Part shown: positions 28,059-36,594 of the stretch, one piece after another
Numbering within the stretch: position 1 is the first letter of the stretch
Layout: each line of letters begins with the position of its first letter
NCBI GenBank assembly: GCA_963812945.1
Contig: CAWEXD010000007.1
Span: 62,001-126,000 of the forward strand
DNA: 64,000 bases
Reading direction: 5' to 3'
From: DASRDR01 sp963812945 [NCBI: uncultured Candidatus Rokubacteria bacterium]
GTDB taxonomy: Bacteria > Methylomirabilota > Methylomirabilia > Rokubacteriales
Position numbers and translations under genes: made by a program
Notes under the pieces: generated by a model
Databases searched by the model: none
What the model was told of the DNA's origin: nothing
Seen by the model: the letters and a program-made list of their open reading frames with translations, nothing else

Positions 28059-29435
28059 TCAGCCGACGAGGAGCCCGATCGCCTCTTCCAGCGTGCTCAC
28101 CCCGGTCACCGCCAGCGGATGGGGCAGCCCCGGGACGAGACTCGACCGCGGGACCACCGCCTGGGTGAACCCGAGCGCCGCCGCCTCGCGGAGCCGAGCC
28201 TCGAGCCCCCCGACCGCCCTCACCTCGCCCGTGAGCCCCACCTCCCCCAGCACTACCACGTCGGGGGCCAGGGGGCGGTCCGCGTAGCTCGAGGCCGACG
28301 CGACCGCGATGGCGAGATCCGCCGCGGGCTCCTGGCAGCGCGCGCCGCCCGCCACGTTGACGAACACGTCCTGGTTCTGGAGCGGGACGCCGGCGCGCTT
28401 TTCCAGGATCGCCAGCAAGAGGCACACCCGATTGTAGTCCGCTCCGAGCACCGTCCGCCGAGGTGTGCCGAAATGGGCGGGCGTGACGAGCGCCTGCAAC
28501 TCGAGGAGCAGCGGCCGGGTCCCCTCCAGCCCCGCCACGATCACCGACCCCGCCGCCCCGCGCGGCCGCTCGGCCAGGAACATCGCCGACGGATTCAGGA
28601 CCTCGCGGAGTCCCCCCTCGGTCATCTCGAAGACACCGATCTCGTTGGTCGACCCGAACCGGTTCTTGACGGCCCGGAGGACGCGGTACGTCGCGTGCCG
28701 CTCGCCCTCGAAGTAGAGGACGGTGTCGACCAGGTGCTCGAGCACGCGCGGCCCGGCGAGCGCCCCCTCCTTGGTGACGTGGCCCACCAGGAAGACCGCG
28801 ATCCCCCGGCTCTTCGCCAGGCCCATGAGCCGCCCGCCGCACTCGCGCACCTGGCTCACGCTCCCGGGCGCCGACTCGAGATCGCCGATGTACACCGTCT
28901 GGATCGAGTCGATGACGACGGCCCGCGGCTTGATCACCTCCACGTGCGTCTCGACCGCCTCGAGCTGCGTCTCGGCCAGGATGAAGAGATCCGGCGCGGT
29001 GAGCCCGAGCCGATCCGCCCGGAGCTTGACCTGGGCCGCCGACTCCTCGCCCGACACGTAGAGGACCGGGCCCACCGCGCCCGCGAGGGCGGCCGAGGCC
29101 TGGAGCAACAGGGTCGACTTGCCGATGCCCGGATCGCCCCCGATCAGGACCAGGGACCCCGGCACAACGCCGCCGCCGAGGACGCGGTCGAGCTCGGCCA
29201 CGCCCGACTGGACGCGCGCGGCGCCCGCGGCCGAGACGGCGGCCAGCCGCATCGCCGTGGCCACGGGCGTGGCGGCGGCCGCCGCGTCCCGGCGGCGCCC
29301 GCCGCCGGACGGGCGCGTGGACTCGGTCCGCTCCTCGACGATCGTGTTGAACTCGCCGCAGTCGGGACAGCGGCCGTACCACTTGCCGGCCTGGAAGCCG
29401 CAGGCCTGGCAGCGATAGACGGACGTAGGCCTCAC
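28059..29435 (-). CDS. radA: DNA repair protein RadA
   Basis: RadA/Sms (458 residues) is a RecA-like branch-migration helicase used in recombination. It has the N-terminal zinc finger C9-x2-C12...C23-x2-C26, the Walker A GGDPGIGKST (99-108), the RadA-specific KNRFG motif (256-260) and a C-terminal Lon-protease-like domain ending near GFTQAVVPRSS. The start is GTG, giving MRPTSVYRCQACG. It overlaps the MCE gene stop by 4 nt (GTGA) and is followed by the PIN-TRAM gene after 22 nt. Confidence 0.97.
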   Translation of the reverse strand: MRPTSVYRCQACGFQAGKWYGRCPDCGEFNTIVEERTESTRPSGGGRRRDAAAAATPVATAMRLAAVSAAGAARVQSGVAELDRVLGGGVVPGSLVLIGGDPGIGKSTLLLQASAALAGAVGPVLYVSGEESAAQVKLRADRLGLTAPDLFILAETQLEAVETHVEVIKPRAVVIDSIQTVYIGDLESAPGSVSQVRECGGRLMGLAKSRGIAVFLVGHVTKEGALAGPRVLEHLVDTVLYFEGERHATYRVLRAVKNRFGSTNEIGVFEMTEGGLREVLNPSAMFLAERPRGAAGSVIVAGLEGTRPLLLELQALVTPAHFGTPRRTVLGADYNRVCLLLAILEKRAGVPLQNQDVFVNVAGGARCQEPAADLAIAVASASSYADRPLAPDVVVLGEVGLTGEVRAVGGLEARLREAAALGFTQAVVPRSSLVPGLPHPLAVTGVSTLEEAIGLLVG

Positions 29436-30913
29436 GGGCGCGAGCTCCCGGCGCCGGGCGCCGTTCCCTTCCCGATCGCGGAGCGAATGAGCGCCCGGAG
29501 GAGCAGGCTCCGCTGAGCCCCCTCGAGGAAGGCGGCGAGATTCTCGTAGACCGTCGGGTCCTGCACGAGGCCTCCGAGAGTCCCCTCGCCGCCCTCGATC
29601 CGCCCAGTGATCGCGCGAAGATCCGCCATGGCCTGCCGGAGATCCGCGAGGGTCTCTCCGAGCTTCGCGTCCCCGCCCAGGCCCTCGGCGAGCTGACCCA
29701 GGCGCGCCAGCGCGTCGGCCGCCTTCTTGACGCTGTCCTCGCCCCCCGGCTGCGTGAGCCCCCCGAGGACTCCCTCGCCCCGGGCGACCCGGCCGGTCAC
29801 CTCTCGGAAGCTCCGCGCCGTCTGGCGGAGGTCCGCCGCGATGGCGGGATCCTCGAGCAGCGCCCGCAAGAGGCTGTCGTCCGTGCGGGCGCGCGTGACG
29901 GCCTGGGCGAGCCCGTCGGCCGCCGTGGCCAGCCGGCGCATCGCCGCCGCCGCGGTCGGATCTCTCAGCAGGATGCCGAGCGCGCCCTCGCCCCGCTCGA
30001 CCCCGGCCAGTAGCGTGCCGGCCCGCGTGAGGACCCCGTCGAGGTCCTTCAGGACGCGCCCCTCGTCGTACACGAGCGCGTGCAGGAGGCCCCGGCCTTC
30101 CTCGACCTCGCGGAGGATCCGGTTCACGCGCTCCGCGGCCATCCGCGCCTCGGCGAGGGTCCGCTCGGCCTCGCCCGCCAGCCCGGCCGTGCGCGGGTCG
30201 GCGAGCACGCGATCGATCCGGCGCAGCGTCTCGCCGACCTGTCGCAGGGTGTCGCCCGCATCCGCCAGGGCCGCGCCGAGCTTCCGGTCGTAGACGAGCC
30301 GATTGAGCACGCCCTGGCCGCGCTCGATCTCGGTCGCCAGGCTTCGCAGGGACCGCATCGTCGCCTCGAGGTCGCTTGCGGCCGGGCTCGCCGTGACCCG
30401 GGCGAGGCCCGCCCGGAGCTCCGCCGAGAGGTCGACCAGGTTCTTCAGGAGCTCCGCGCCCTGCTGGGTGAGCCGGGCCGTGTCGAACGGCTCCTCGGTC
30501 CGGAGCTCCGCCCCGGGCTGGAGGATCGCCGCCCCCGGACTGCCGAGGCTGATATCGATGATCTTGTCGCCGAGCAGCCCCAGCGTCTCGATCCGCGCGA
30601 TCGAGTCGGCCCGGATTCGGTCCTGGACACGGCGGGCGACGAGGAGCTCGACCCGCACCTTCGCGCCGCCGGCGTCGGGCAAGCGGATCTCTCCCACGTG
30701 CCCCACCTGGACGCCGGCGAGGCGCACGGTCGCGCCCTGGATGAGGCCGCCGGTTTGGCCGAAGCTCGCCACCAGGGAATACTGCCGCTCGAAGAGGCCG
30801 GCGGACCGGCCGAGCATGTAGACCAGGCCGGCGAAGATGAGGAGGCCCGCCAGCACGAACACGCCCACCCGGAGCTGCTGGGCCGTCGCGGCACCCGGCC
30901 GGTTGGCGTCCAT
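29432..30913 (-). CDS. mlaD: MCE-domain lipid transport protein (MlaD-like) with long helical tail
   Basis: Residues 17-37 form an N-terminal membrane anchor. The MCE domain follows at about residues 42-125, with GLIQGATVRLAGVQVGHVGEI. MCE proteins form periplasmic rings that carry lipids between membranes with the MlaE/MlaF ABC transporter. E. coli MlaD has 183 residues, but this protein has 493. The long tail is mostly helical and contains five copies of a G-x-G-x-L-x-x-L motif near residues 199, 273, 308, 379 and 442, three of them followed by Asp. The ATG overlaps the mlaF stop by one base (TGATG). Confidence 0.9.
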   Translation of the reverse strand: MDANRPGAATAQQLRVGVFVLAGLLIFAGLVYMLGRSAGLFERQYSLVASFGQTGGLIQGATVRLAGVQVGHVGEIRLPDAGGAKVRVELLVARRVQDRIRADSIARIETLGLLGDKIIDISLGSPGAAILQPGAELRTEEPFDTARLTQQGAELLKNLVDLSAELRAGLARVTASPAASDLEATMRSLRSLATEIERGQGVLNRLVYDRKLGAALADAGDTLRQVGETLRRIDRVLADPRTAGLAGEAERTLAEARMAAERVNRILREVEEGRGLLHALVYDEGRVLKDLDGVLTRAGTLLAGVERGEGALGILLRDPTAAAAMRRLATAADGLAQAVTRARTDDSLLRALLEDPAIAADLRQTARSFREVTGRVARGEGVLGGLTQPGGEDSVKKAADALARLGQLAEGLGGDAKLGETLADLRQAMADLRAITGRIEGGEGTLGGLVQDPTVYENLAAFLEGAQRSLLLRALIRSAIGKGTAPGAGSSRP

Positions 30914-31710
30914 CAGCGGGCCTGGCCGGCCAGGAACGCCTGGACCTCGGGCTGCGTCGAGTGAAGGATGGCCTCGACCGCCCCGATCTGCGCGATCTGC
31001 CCGCCGACCAGGACGGCGATGCGATCCGACACCGCCTGCGCGAATCCGAGGTCGTGGGTCACGACCATCGCGGTCTCCGTCTCCCCCTCGGCCTTGAGGC
31101 TCTCGACCAGCTCGGTGATGAGCCGGGCGTTGGTGGGATCGAGTCCGGCCGTCGGCTCGTCGTAGAGCACGAGCTCGGGCTCGAGCACGAGCGCCCGCGC
31201 GATCCCGACCCGCTTCCGCATCCCCCCCGACAGCTCCGCGGGCAGCTTCGCGTCGACGTCCGTGAGGCCCACCCGGGCCAGGAGACGATGCACCCGGTCC
31301 GCGATCTCGCTCTCCGGCAGAGTCGTGTGCTCGCGGAGGGGATAGGCGACGTTCTCGTACGCCGTCAGCGAGTCGAACAGCGCCGCGCCCTGGAAGACGA
31401 AGCCCATGTGGCGCCGGAGCGGCAGGAGCGCCTCCTCGCGGAGAGGCGTCGTGTCCACCCCCAGGGTCCGGATGCGGCCCCGGTCCGGCTTGATCAGTCC
31501 CGCGGTCAGGCGGAGGAGCACCGTCTTGCCGGAGCCGCTGCCCCCCATCACGGTGACGGTGCTGCCGCGCGGCGCTTCCAGGTCGAGGCCCCGAAGCACC
31601 GGCATGTCGCCGAAGCCCTTCCAGATCCCCTCGAGCGACACGGCCGGCTCCGCCGGATCGGGGCTGGCCGTGGACGGCGCCGGCCGCTCGAGCTGTCCGC
31701 TCCGTCTCAT
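30913..31710 (-). CDS. mlaF: Lipid transport ABC ATPase (MlaF-like)
   Basis: This 265-residue ATPase energises the MCE lipid transporter. It has Walker A GGSGSGKTVLLRL, the Q-loop MGFVFQGAALFDSL, the signature LSGGMRKRVGIARAL and Walker B LVLYDEPTAGLDP. The LFDSLTAYENVAYPLREH segment is typical of the MlaF/Mkl group. The ATG at 31710-31708 overlaps the mlaE stop (ATGA). The frame stays open upstream but is not ATPase-like. Confidence 0.95.
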   Translation of the reverse strand: MRRSGQLERPAPSTASPDPAEPAVSLEGIWKGFGDMPVLRGLDLEAPRGSTVTVMGGSGSGKTVLLRLTAGLIKPDRGRIRTLGVDTTPLREEALLPLRRHMGFVFQGAALFDSLTAYENVAYPLREHTTLPESEIADRVHRLLARVGLTDVDAKLPAELSGGMRKRVGIARALVLEPELVLYDEPTAGLDPTNARLITELVESLKAEGETETAMVVTHDLGFAQAVSDRIAVLVGGQIAQIGAVEAILHSTQPEVQAFLAGQAR

Positions 31711-32483
31711 AGCAGCAGGAAGAGCTTCGTCAGGAAGAAGTCGGCGATGATGACCGCCAGCGACACCTGCACGACGGTGGCCGTCGTTGCGCGGCCGAGC
31801 CCCTCGGTCCCGCCGGTCATGGCGAGGCCGTTGTGGGCCCCGATGAGCGTCACGATCACGCCGAAGAAGAAGCTCTTGCCGACCCCCGTGACGAGGTCGC
31901 TGATCACGACCCAGTAGAAGATGGTGTTCCAGTAGAGATAGACGTCGATCCGCCGCTCGTAGACGGCGATCAGCATGCCTCCCACGAGGGCGATGAAATC
32001 GGCGAGCACCGTCAGGAGCGGGAACACGAGGAGAGCCGCCCACACACGGGGCACGATCAGGCGCTTCACGTGATTCACGCCGATCGCCCGGAGCGCGTCG
32101 ATCTGCTCCGTCACCTTCATCGAGCCCAGCTCCGCCGTGATGCCCGAGGCCACCTTGCCCCCGACCAGGATCGCCGTGAGCACCGGGCCCAGCTCGCGGA
32201 GGACGGAGAGCCCCACGAGCGGGCCCACGTAGAGGTCCGCACCGAACCGCGACAGGTAGACGGCCGACTGGAGCGCGAAGACCATGCCCGTGAAGAGCGC
32301 CGCCGTGCCCGCGACGACGAGCGAGCGGACGCCCATGCCGTCGAACTCGGCGACGACGTGGGCCAGATAGCGGCGCGGGAGCCATGCGTTCCGGGCGACA
32401 TCCCAGGTGAGGAGCCCGAGCCCGCCCCAGTAGGCCAGGACGTGGCGCACGCGGGGCCCCGCCCGACGCCAGCCATCGGTCAC
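31707..32483 (-). CDS. mlaE: Lipid transport ABC permease (MlaE-like)
   Basis: A 258-residue MlaE-family permease. Hallmarks are the LRELGPVLTAILVGGKVASG stretch, ELGSMKVTEQIDALRAIGVN, and the C-terminal ADFFLTKLFLLL helix. MlaE forms the membrane core that pairs with MlaF in the inner membrane. The start is GTG at 32483, overlapping the preceding lipoprotein gene by four bases (GTGA). Genes for MlaE, MlaF and the MCE protein are contiguous and coupled. Confidence 0.96.
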   Translation of the reverse strand: MTDGWRRAGPRVRHVLAYWGGLGLLTWDVARNAWLPRRYLAHVVAEFDGMGVRSLVVAGTAALFTGMVFALQSAVYLSRFGADLYVGPLVGLSVLRELGPVLTAILVGGKVASGITAELGSMKVTEQIDALRAIGVNHVKRLIVPRVWAALLVFPLLTVLADFIALVGGMLIAVYERRIDVYLYWNTIFYWVVISDLVTGVGKSFFFGVIVTLIGAHNGLAMTGGTEGLGRATTATVVQVSLAVIIADFFLTKLFLLL

Positions 32484-33028
32484 CGCGCGGCCCCGCTCGC
32501 AGCGAACCCTGCGGTGAAGCGCTCGAACTCCGGCACGAGCGCCGCGGCCCCGTCGGGCGACGCCACCCCCACCAGGTCGTAGACGCAGCTCGTCCCGCGC
32601 AGCGTGACCGCCCGGACCGCGACCGGCACCCCGTCCAGCGTGGCGCGGAAGCGCTGCGCGACTCCGGGAAGGCCGCCCAGCGTGACCGGCTGCTCCACGA
32701 GCTCCTGGACGTCGCGGAGCCCGAACCGGAGGTGGCGGGCGAGGATCGGGAACGGGCGCGTCGGCGGCTTGCCGTCGCAGGTGGCATGGGCCATCAACCC
32801 GGCGCCGGATTCGGCCCGCCCGAGGACGAGGTCCGCATCACCCTTGACGGGCGCCCAGCCGGCCGGCGCGCCCACCCGGTACCCCTTCTCCTGCACGACG
32901 AAGCTCCCCTCCTCCAGATGCACCCCCCCGCAGCCGGCGAGTCCGGCAAGCAAGGCGGCCAGCACCGGCAACCCACAGAGCCGCACGCGCCGGGCCTCAG
33001 CCCTCCTGATGGGGAGCGGCGGGGCCAT
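32480..33028 (-). CDS. Small lipoprotein of unknown function, upstream of mlaE
   Basis: This 182-residue protein begins with a basic segment and a hydrophobic core followed by the lipobox LAGLAGC, so it should be lipidated and periplasmic. The mature part reads GYRVGAPAGWAPVKGDADLVL and resembles in general shape PsbP/DUF1795-type domains, but I do not recognise a family with certainty. Two cysteines (in TCDGK and TSCVYD) may form a disulfide. It overlaps mlaE by 4 nt and lies 22 nt after hisIE. A role as an accessory of the Mla system is inference from context; it does not look like MlaC. Confidence 0.8.
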   Translation of the reverse strand: MAPPLPIRRAEARRVRLCGLPVLAALLAGLAGCGGVHLEEGSFVVQEKGYRVGAPAGWAPVKGDADLVLGRAESGAGLMAHATCDGKPPTRPFPILARHLRFGLRDVQELVEQPVTLGGLPGVAQRFRATLDGVPVAVRAVTLRGTSCVYDLVGVASPDGAAALVPEFERFTAGFAASGAAR

Positions 33029-33050
33029 GCCACGCCCGACCCACGGCCGC

Positions 33051-33716
33051 TCAGCGCTCCGCGGGGTCGCCGGGCCGATGCCGGCGGTGGAGCTCCGCGA
33101 AGACGTGTCGCGCCGAGAGCCCCCGGGCGCCCAAGAGCACGAGCGTGTGGAACCAGAGATCGGCCACCTCCGCCACGAGCCGGTCGGATCCCTCGGCGAG
33201 GGCCGCGACCATGACCTCGGAGGCCTCCTCCCCCACCTTCTGCGCGATGCGGGCGTCGCCCCCGGTGAGGAGCCGAGACACGTACGACCCCTCACGCGGC
33301 GTCGCCCGCCGGCTCTGGATCACGCGCTCCACCGCGTCCAGGATCGCCGGCCCGGCCTCCGGCGCGTCCCCCGAGGCGGACGCGTCGCCGCCCGGCTGGT
33401 CCAGGCGCGCGACGAAGCACGTGCGGCTCCCCGTGTGACACGCCACCCCCTCCTGGTGGGCAAGGACCAGGAGGGTGTCGCGGTCGCAATCCGCATACAC
33501 GGCCTCGACGTGCTGGCGGTGGCCCGACGTCTCGCCCTTCTGCCAGAGCGTCCGTCGCGAGCGGGACCAGAAGTGGGTCAACCGGGTGGCGAGCGTGCGC
33601 TCGAGGGCCTCCGCGTTCATCCACGCGACCATGAGGAGCTCGCCGGTTCGGGCCTCCTGCACGACGGCCGGGATGAGGCCGTCCGCGTCGAAGCGGAGGG
33701 CGGCCGAGGCGCTCAC
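33051..33716 (-). CDS. hisIE: Bifunctional phosphoribosyl-AMP cyclohydrolase / phosphoribosyl-ATP pyrophosphatase
   Basis: A 221-residue fusion performing steps 2 and 3 of histidine synthesis. The HisI part (about residues 1-115) has [40 protein letters not shown] and CHTGSRTCF. The HisE part follows, with [14 protein letters not shown] and [13 protein letters not shown]. The start is GTG, overlapping the hisF stop by 4 nt (GTGA). The linker is Ala/Gly/Asp-rich. It is the last his gene of this block. Confidence 0.96.
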   Translation of the reverse strand: MSASAALRFDADGLIPAVVQEARTGELLMVAWMNAEALERTLATRLTHFWSRSRRTLWQKGETSGHRQHVEAVYADCDRDTLLVLAHQEGVACHTGSRTCFVARLDQPGGDASASGDAPEAGPAILDAVERVIQSRRATPREGSYVSRLLTGGDARIAQKVGEEASEVMVAALAEGSDRLVAEVADLWFHTLVLLGARGLSARHVFAELHRRHRPGDPAER

Positions 33717-34504
33717 GCCGCGTCCTCCTCGAGTCGGATCGGCACGCCCCGCGCCCGGAGGTACCGCTTCGCCTCGGGCACCGAGTGCTCGCCGAAGTGG
33801 AAGATCGAGGCCGCGAGAACCGCGTCGGCCTTCCCCTCGACGAGGCCCTCGTAGAGGTGCGCGAGCGTCCCCACCCCCCCCGAGGCGATCACGGGGACGG
33901 ATACCGCCTCCGCGATCGCCCGCGTCAGCTCGAGGTCGTATCCGTCCCGGGTGCCGTCCCGGTCCATGCTGGTCACGAGGATCTCGCCCGCCCCCAGCGC
34001 TTCGGCCTCGCGGGCCCACAGGACCGCATCCCGGCCCGTCGGCCGCCGGCCACCGTGCGTGTAGACCTCGAACGCGGCGGGCGGCGGCCCGGCCGGGCCG
34101 GGCCGGCGCTTCGCGTCGATCGCGACCACGATGCACTGACTGCCGAAGCGGACCGCCGCCTCCCGGATCAGCTCGGGCCGGGTCGTGACCGCCGTGTTGA
34201 GGGACACCTTGTCCGCTCCCGCGCGCAGGAGCGTCCGCACGTCCTCCAGGCTCCCCACCCCGCCGCCCACGGTCAGCGGCAGATACACCGCCTCCGCCGT
34301 CCGCCGCACCACGTCCAGCATGGTGGCGCGGCCTTCGTGCGACGCCGTGATGTCGAGGAAGACGAGTTCGTCGGCGCCCTGCCGGTCGTAGGCGAGCGCC
34401 GCCTCGACCGGATCGCCCGCGTCGGCGAGATCCACGAACCGGACGCCCTTGACGACCCGACCGTTCTTGACGTCGAGGCACGGGATCACGCGCCGGGCCA
34501 GCAT
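33713..34504 (-). CDS. hisF: Imidazole glycerol phosphate synthase, cyclase subunit HisF
   Basis: The 263-residue (beta/alpha)8 barrel cyclises the product of HisH-supplied ammonia and PRFAR. The N-terminal catalytic segment is [16 protein letters not shown] and the second catalytic aspartate is in [16 protein letters not shown]. Phosphate-binding loops include [11 protein letters not shown] start at 34504-34502. It follows hisA by 5 nt and overlaps hisIE (GTGA). The partner HisH is two genes upstream. Confidence 0.97.
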   Translation of the reverse strand: MLARRVIPCLDVKNGRVVKGVRFVDLADAGDPVEAALAYDRQGADELVFLDITASHEGRATMLDVVRRTAEAVYLPLTVGGGVGSLEDVRTLLRAGADKVSLNTAVTTRPELIREAAVRFGSQCIVVAIDAKRRPGPAGPPPAAFEVYTHGGRRPTGRDAVLWAREAEALGAGEILVTSMDRDGTRDGYDLELTRAIAEAVSVPVIASGGVGTLAHLYEGLVEGKADAVLAASIFHFGEHSVPEAKRYLRARGVPIRLEEDAA

Positions 34505-34509
34505 CGCCG

Positions 34510-35232
34510 TCAGGCCAGGACCGCGGCCATCGCGGCGCGGAGGTCGACGGCCCCCGTGTAGAGGGCGCGGCCGACGATCGCGCCGGCCACGTTCGGGATG
34601 GCCGCCAGGCGGACGAGGTCGTCGAGGCCGCCGATGCCCCCGGAGGCGATGACGGGCACGGGCGTCCCGGCCGCCAGCGCGGCCGTGGCCTCGAGATTGG
34701 GGCCGCGCTCGGTCCCGTCGCGCCGGATGTCCGTGTAGATCACGCCCGCGGCGCCGGCGGCGGCGGCCCGGGTCGCCAGCTCCTGCGCGCCGAGCGGCAG
34801 CACGTCCGTCCACCCGCGCACGGCGACCCGGCCGTCGACGGCGTCCACCCCGACGAGGATCCGCCCCGGCCACCTGGCGCACGCCGCCTCGAGAACGGCG
34901 CCATCCAGCGCGGCCGCGGTCCCGAGGACGGCCCAGCGGGCGCCCGTCCCCAGGGCGGCCTCCACGGTCGCGAGGTCGCGCAGACCGCCCCCCACCTCGA
35001 CCGGCACCGCCGGCAGCGCGTCCACCATCGCCCGGATCACGGCCGCGTGTCGGGGCGCGCCGGCGAAGGCGCCATCCAGGTCCACGACGTGAAGCCGCCG
35101 GGCCCCGCGCTCGGCCCAGCGCCGCGCCATCGCCACCGGGTCCTCACCGAAGACCGTGGCGCTGTCGGCCCGGCCCTCCACGAGCCGCACGCAGCGGCCT
35201 CCCTGGAGGTCGATCGCCGGGATGACGATCAC
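34510..35232 (-). CDS. hisA: Phosphoribosylformimino-AICAR phosphate isomerase HisA
   Basis: HisA (240 residues) is the (beta/alpha)8 isomerase of histidine synthesis. The start [19 protein letters not shown] carries the catalytic Asp, and the second half has [12 protein letters not shown] with the catalytic Asp. I chose the GTG at 35232-35230, which overlaps the hisH stop (GTGA); an open frame above it would add non-homologous residues. Phosphate-binding loop VIASGGIGG. Confidence 0.95.
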   Translation of the reverse strand: MIVIPAIDLQGGRCVRLVEGRADSATVFGEDPVAMARRWAERGARRLHVVDLDGAFAGAPRHAAVIRAMVDALPAVPVEVGGGLRDLATVEAALGTGARWAVLGTAAALDGAVLEAACARWPGRILVGVDAVDGRVAVRGWTDVLPLGAQELATRAAAAGAAGVIYTDIRRDGTERGPNLEATAALAAGTPVPVIASGGIGGLDDLVRLAAIPNVAGAIVGRALYTGAVDLRAAMAAVLA

Positions 35233-35876
35233 GCCGGCTCCGCGGCCGCCCCGCTCACCAGGCGCGCGAAGTTCGCGAGGAGCCGCCTCCCCCATCCCTG
35301 ACTCTTCTCCGGATGGAACTGGGTGCCGTAGAGGGGGCCCCGCGCGACCAGCGCCGGGAAGCGGAGCCCGTACTCGCAGTGCGCGGCCCGCACATCGCCA
35401 GCCGGCGCCGACGGCGCCGCGTCCGACACCTCGGGATAGTAGGAGTGCACGAAGTAGAAGTACGCGCCCGCGGGAATCCCCGCGAGGAGCGGCAGCGTCC
35501 CGTCGTGCCAGAGCCGGTTCCAGCCCATGTGCGGCACCTTGAGCCCCGGCGGGAACCGGCGCACGACTCCCGGCAGGATGTCCAGGCCCTTGGCGTGCCC
35601 GAACTCCTCGCTCTCGGTGAAGAGCAGCTGGTAGCCGAGGCAGATGCCCAGGTAGGGGCGCCCGGCCGCGATGTGGGCGCGGATCGGATCGGTGAGCCCG
35701 AGGCGCTCGAGGCTCCCCATGGCGTCCTGAAAGGCGCCATCCCCGGGGACGATCAGGGCGCCGGCGCGCGCCACGGTCCGGCGGTCGTCGGTGACCACCA
35801 CCTCGGGGGCGAGCTCCGCCAGCGCCTTCCGCACGCTGCCGAGGTTGCCTCGCCCGTAGTCGACGATTGCGATCAC
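35229..35876 (-). CDS. hisH: Imidazole glycerol phosphate synthase, glutaminase subunit HisH
   Basis: HisH (215 residues) is a class I glutamine amidotransferase supplying ammonia to HisF. The nucleophile is in GICLGYQLLF; the His-Glu pair is in YGTQFHPEKSQGWG. The oxyanion-strand region is LIVPGDGAFQDAM. The start is GTG, giving MIAIVDYGRGNLGSV, and overlaps hisB by 4 nt. The order hisB-hisH-hisA-hisF is conserved. Confidence 0.97.
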   Translation of the reverse strand: MIAIVDYGRGNLGSVRKALAELAPEVVVTDDRRTVARAGALIVPGDGAFQDAMGSLERLGLTDPIRAHIAAGRPYLGICLGYQLLFTESEEFGHAKGLDILPGVVRRFPPGLKVPHMGWNRLWHDGTLPLLAGIPAGAYFYFVHSYYPEVSDAAPSAPAGDVRAAHCEYGLRFPALVARGPLYGTQFHPEKSQGWGRRLLANFARLVSGAAAEPA

Positions 35877-36592
35877 AAGGAGCCTTTGGTGGAAAGCACG
35901 CCCTCGATGCGGGGGTTCATGCGCGAGGCCTCGGCGAGGGCCCGGCCGAACGCCTTGAACAGCGCCTCGGCGATGTGGTGGAGATTCTCGCCGTAGTGCA
36001 GGTTCACGTGGAGGTTCAGCATGGCGTTCATCGCGAACGCGCGGAAGAAGTCCTTCAGGAGGTCGAGATCGAAGTTCCCCACCCGCGTCTTCGTGAACGG
36101 CACGTTGTAGGAGAAGTAGGGCCGTCCCGAGATGTCCACGTGGACCGAGGCCAGGGCCTCGTCCATGGGGATGTACGCCGTCCCGAAGCGGACGATCCCC
36201 CGCTTGTCTCCGAGGGCCTCGTGAAAGGCCTTCCCCAGACAGATCCCCACGTCCTCGACGGTGTGGTGGAGGTCGACCTCGGTGTCCCCCCGGGCGCTCA
36301 CCCGGAGGTCCAGGAGGCCGTGCTTCCCCGCCGCCTCGAGCATGTGGTTGAAGAACGGGATCGTGGTGTCGATCACCAGCTCACCGCGCCCGTCGACGTT
36401 CAGCTGCAGCAGGATCTCGGTCTCCCGGGTTCGGCGCTCGATCCGCGCGACCCGGCCCGCGGCGGGCGCCCCGCCGTTGTCCGGGGCCGTCGGTCCCGCC
36501 GCGCCCGCGATCTGGACCGGCGCGGACCCGCCGGCCCCCGACCCGTCCGCCGGTCTCGGTCCCCGTCCGCGTCGCCGTCGCCGTCGTGGCAT
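35873..36592 (-). CDS. hisB: Imidazoleglycerol-phosphate dehydratase with N-terminal extension
   Basis: The enzyme removes water from imidazole glycerol phosphate. The core begins near residue 48 (RIERRTRETEILLQLNVDG) and contains the metal-binding FFNHMLEAAGKHGLLDL and DLHHTVEDVGICLG motifs, plus the second pair in NLHYGENLHHIAEALFKAF. IGPD is usually about 195 residues; here it is 239, because about 45 Arg/Gly/Ala/Pro-rich residues precede the core. I see no in-frame ATG or GTG at the core, so the ATG at 36592 must be used. It is monofunctional and lacks the HisB phosphatase domain. Confidence 0.94.
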   Translation of the reverse strand: MPRRRRRRGRGPRPADGSGAGGSAPVQIAGAAGPTAPDNGGAPAAGRVARIERRTRETEILLQLNVDGRGELVIDTTIPFFNHMLEAAGKHGLLDLRVSARGDTEVDLHHTVEDVGICLGKAFHEALGDKRGIVRFGTAYIPMDEALASVHVDISGRPYFSYNVPFTKTRVGNFDLDLLKDFFRAFAMNAMLNLHVNLHYGENLHHIAEALFKAFGRALAEASRMNPRIEGVLSTKGSL

Positions 36593-36594
36593 GC

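Noticed and set aside
32480-33028. Naming the lipoprotein before mlaE as MlaC
   Set aside because: It has a lipobox and lacks recognisable MlaC sequence; MlaC is a soluble periplasmic protein.
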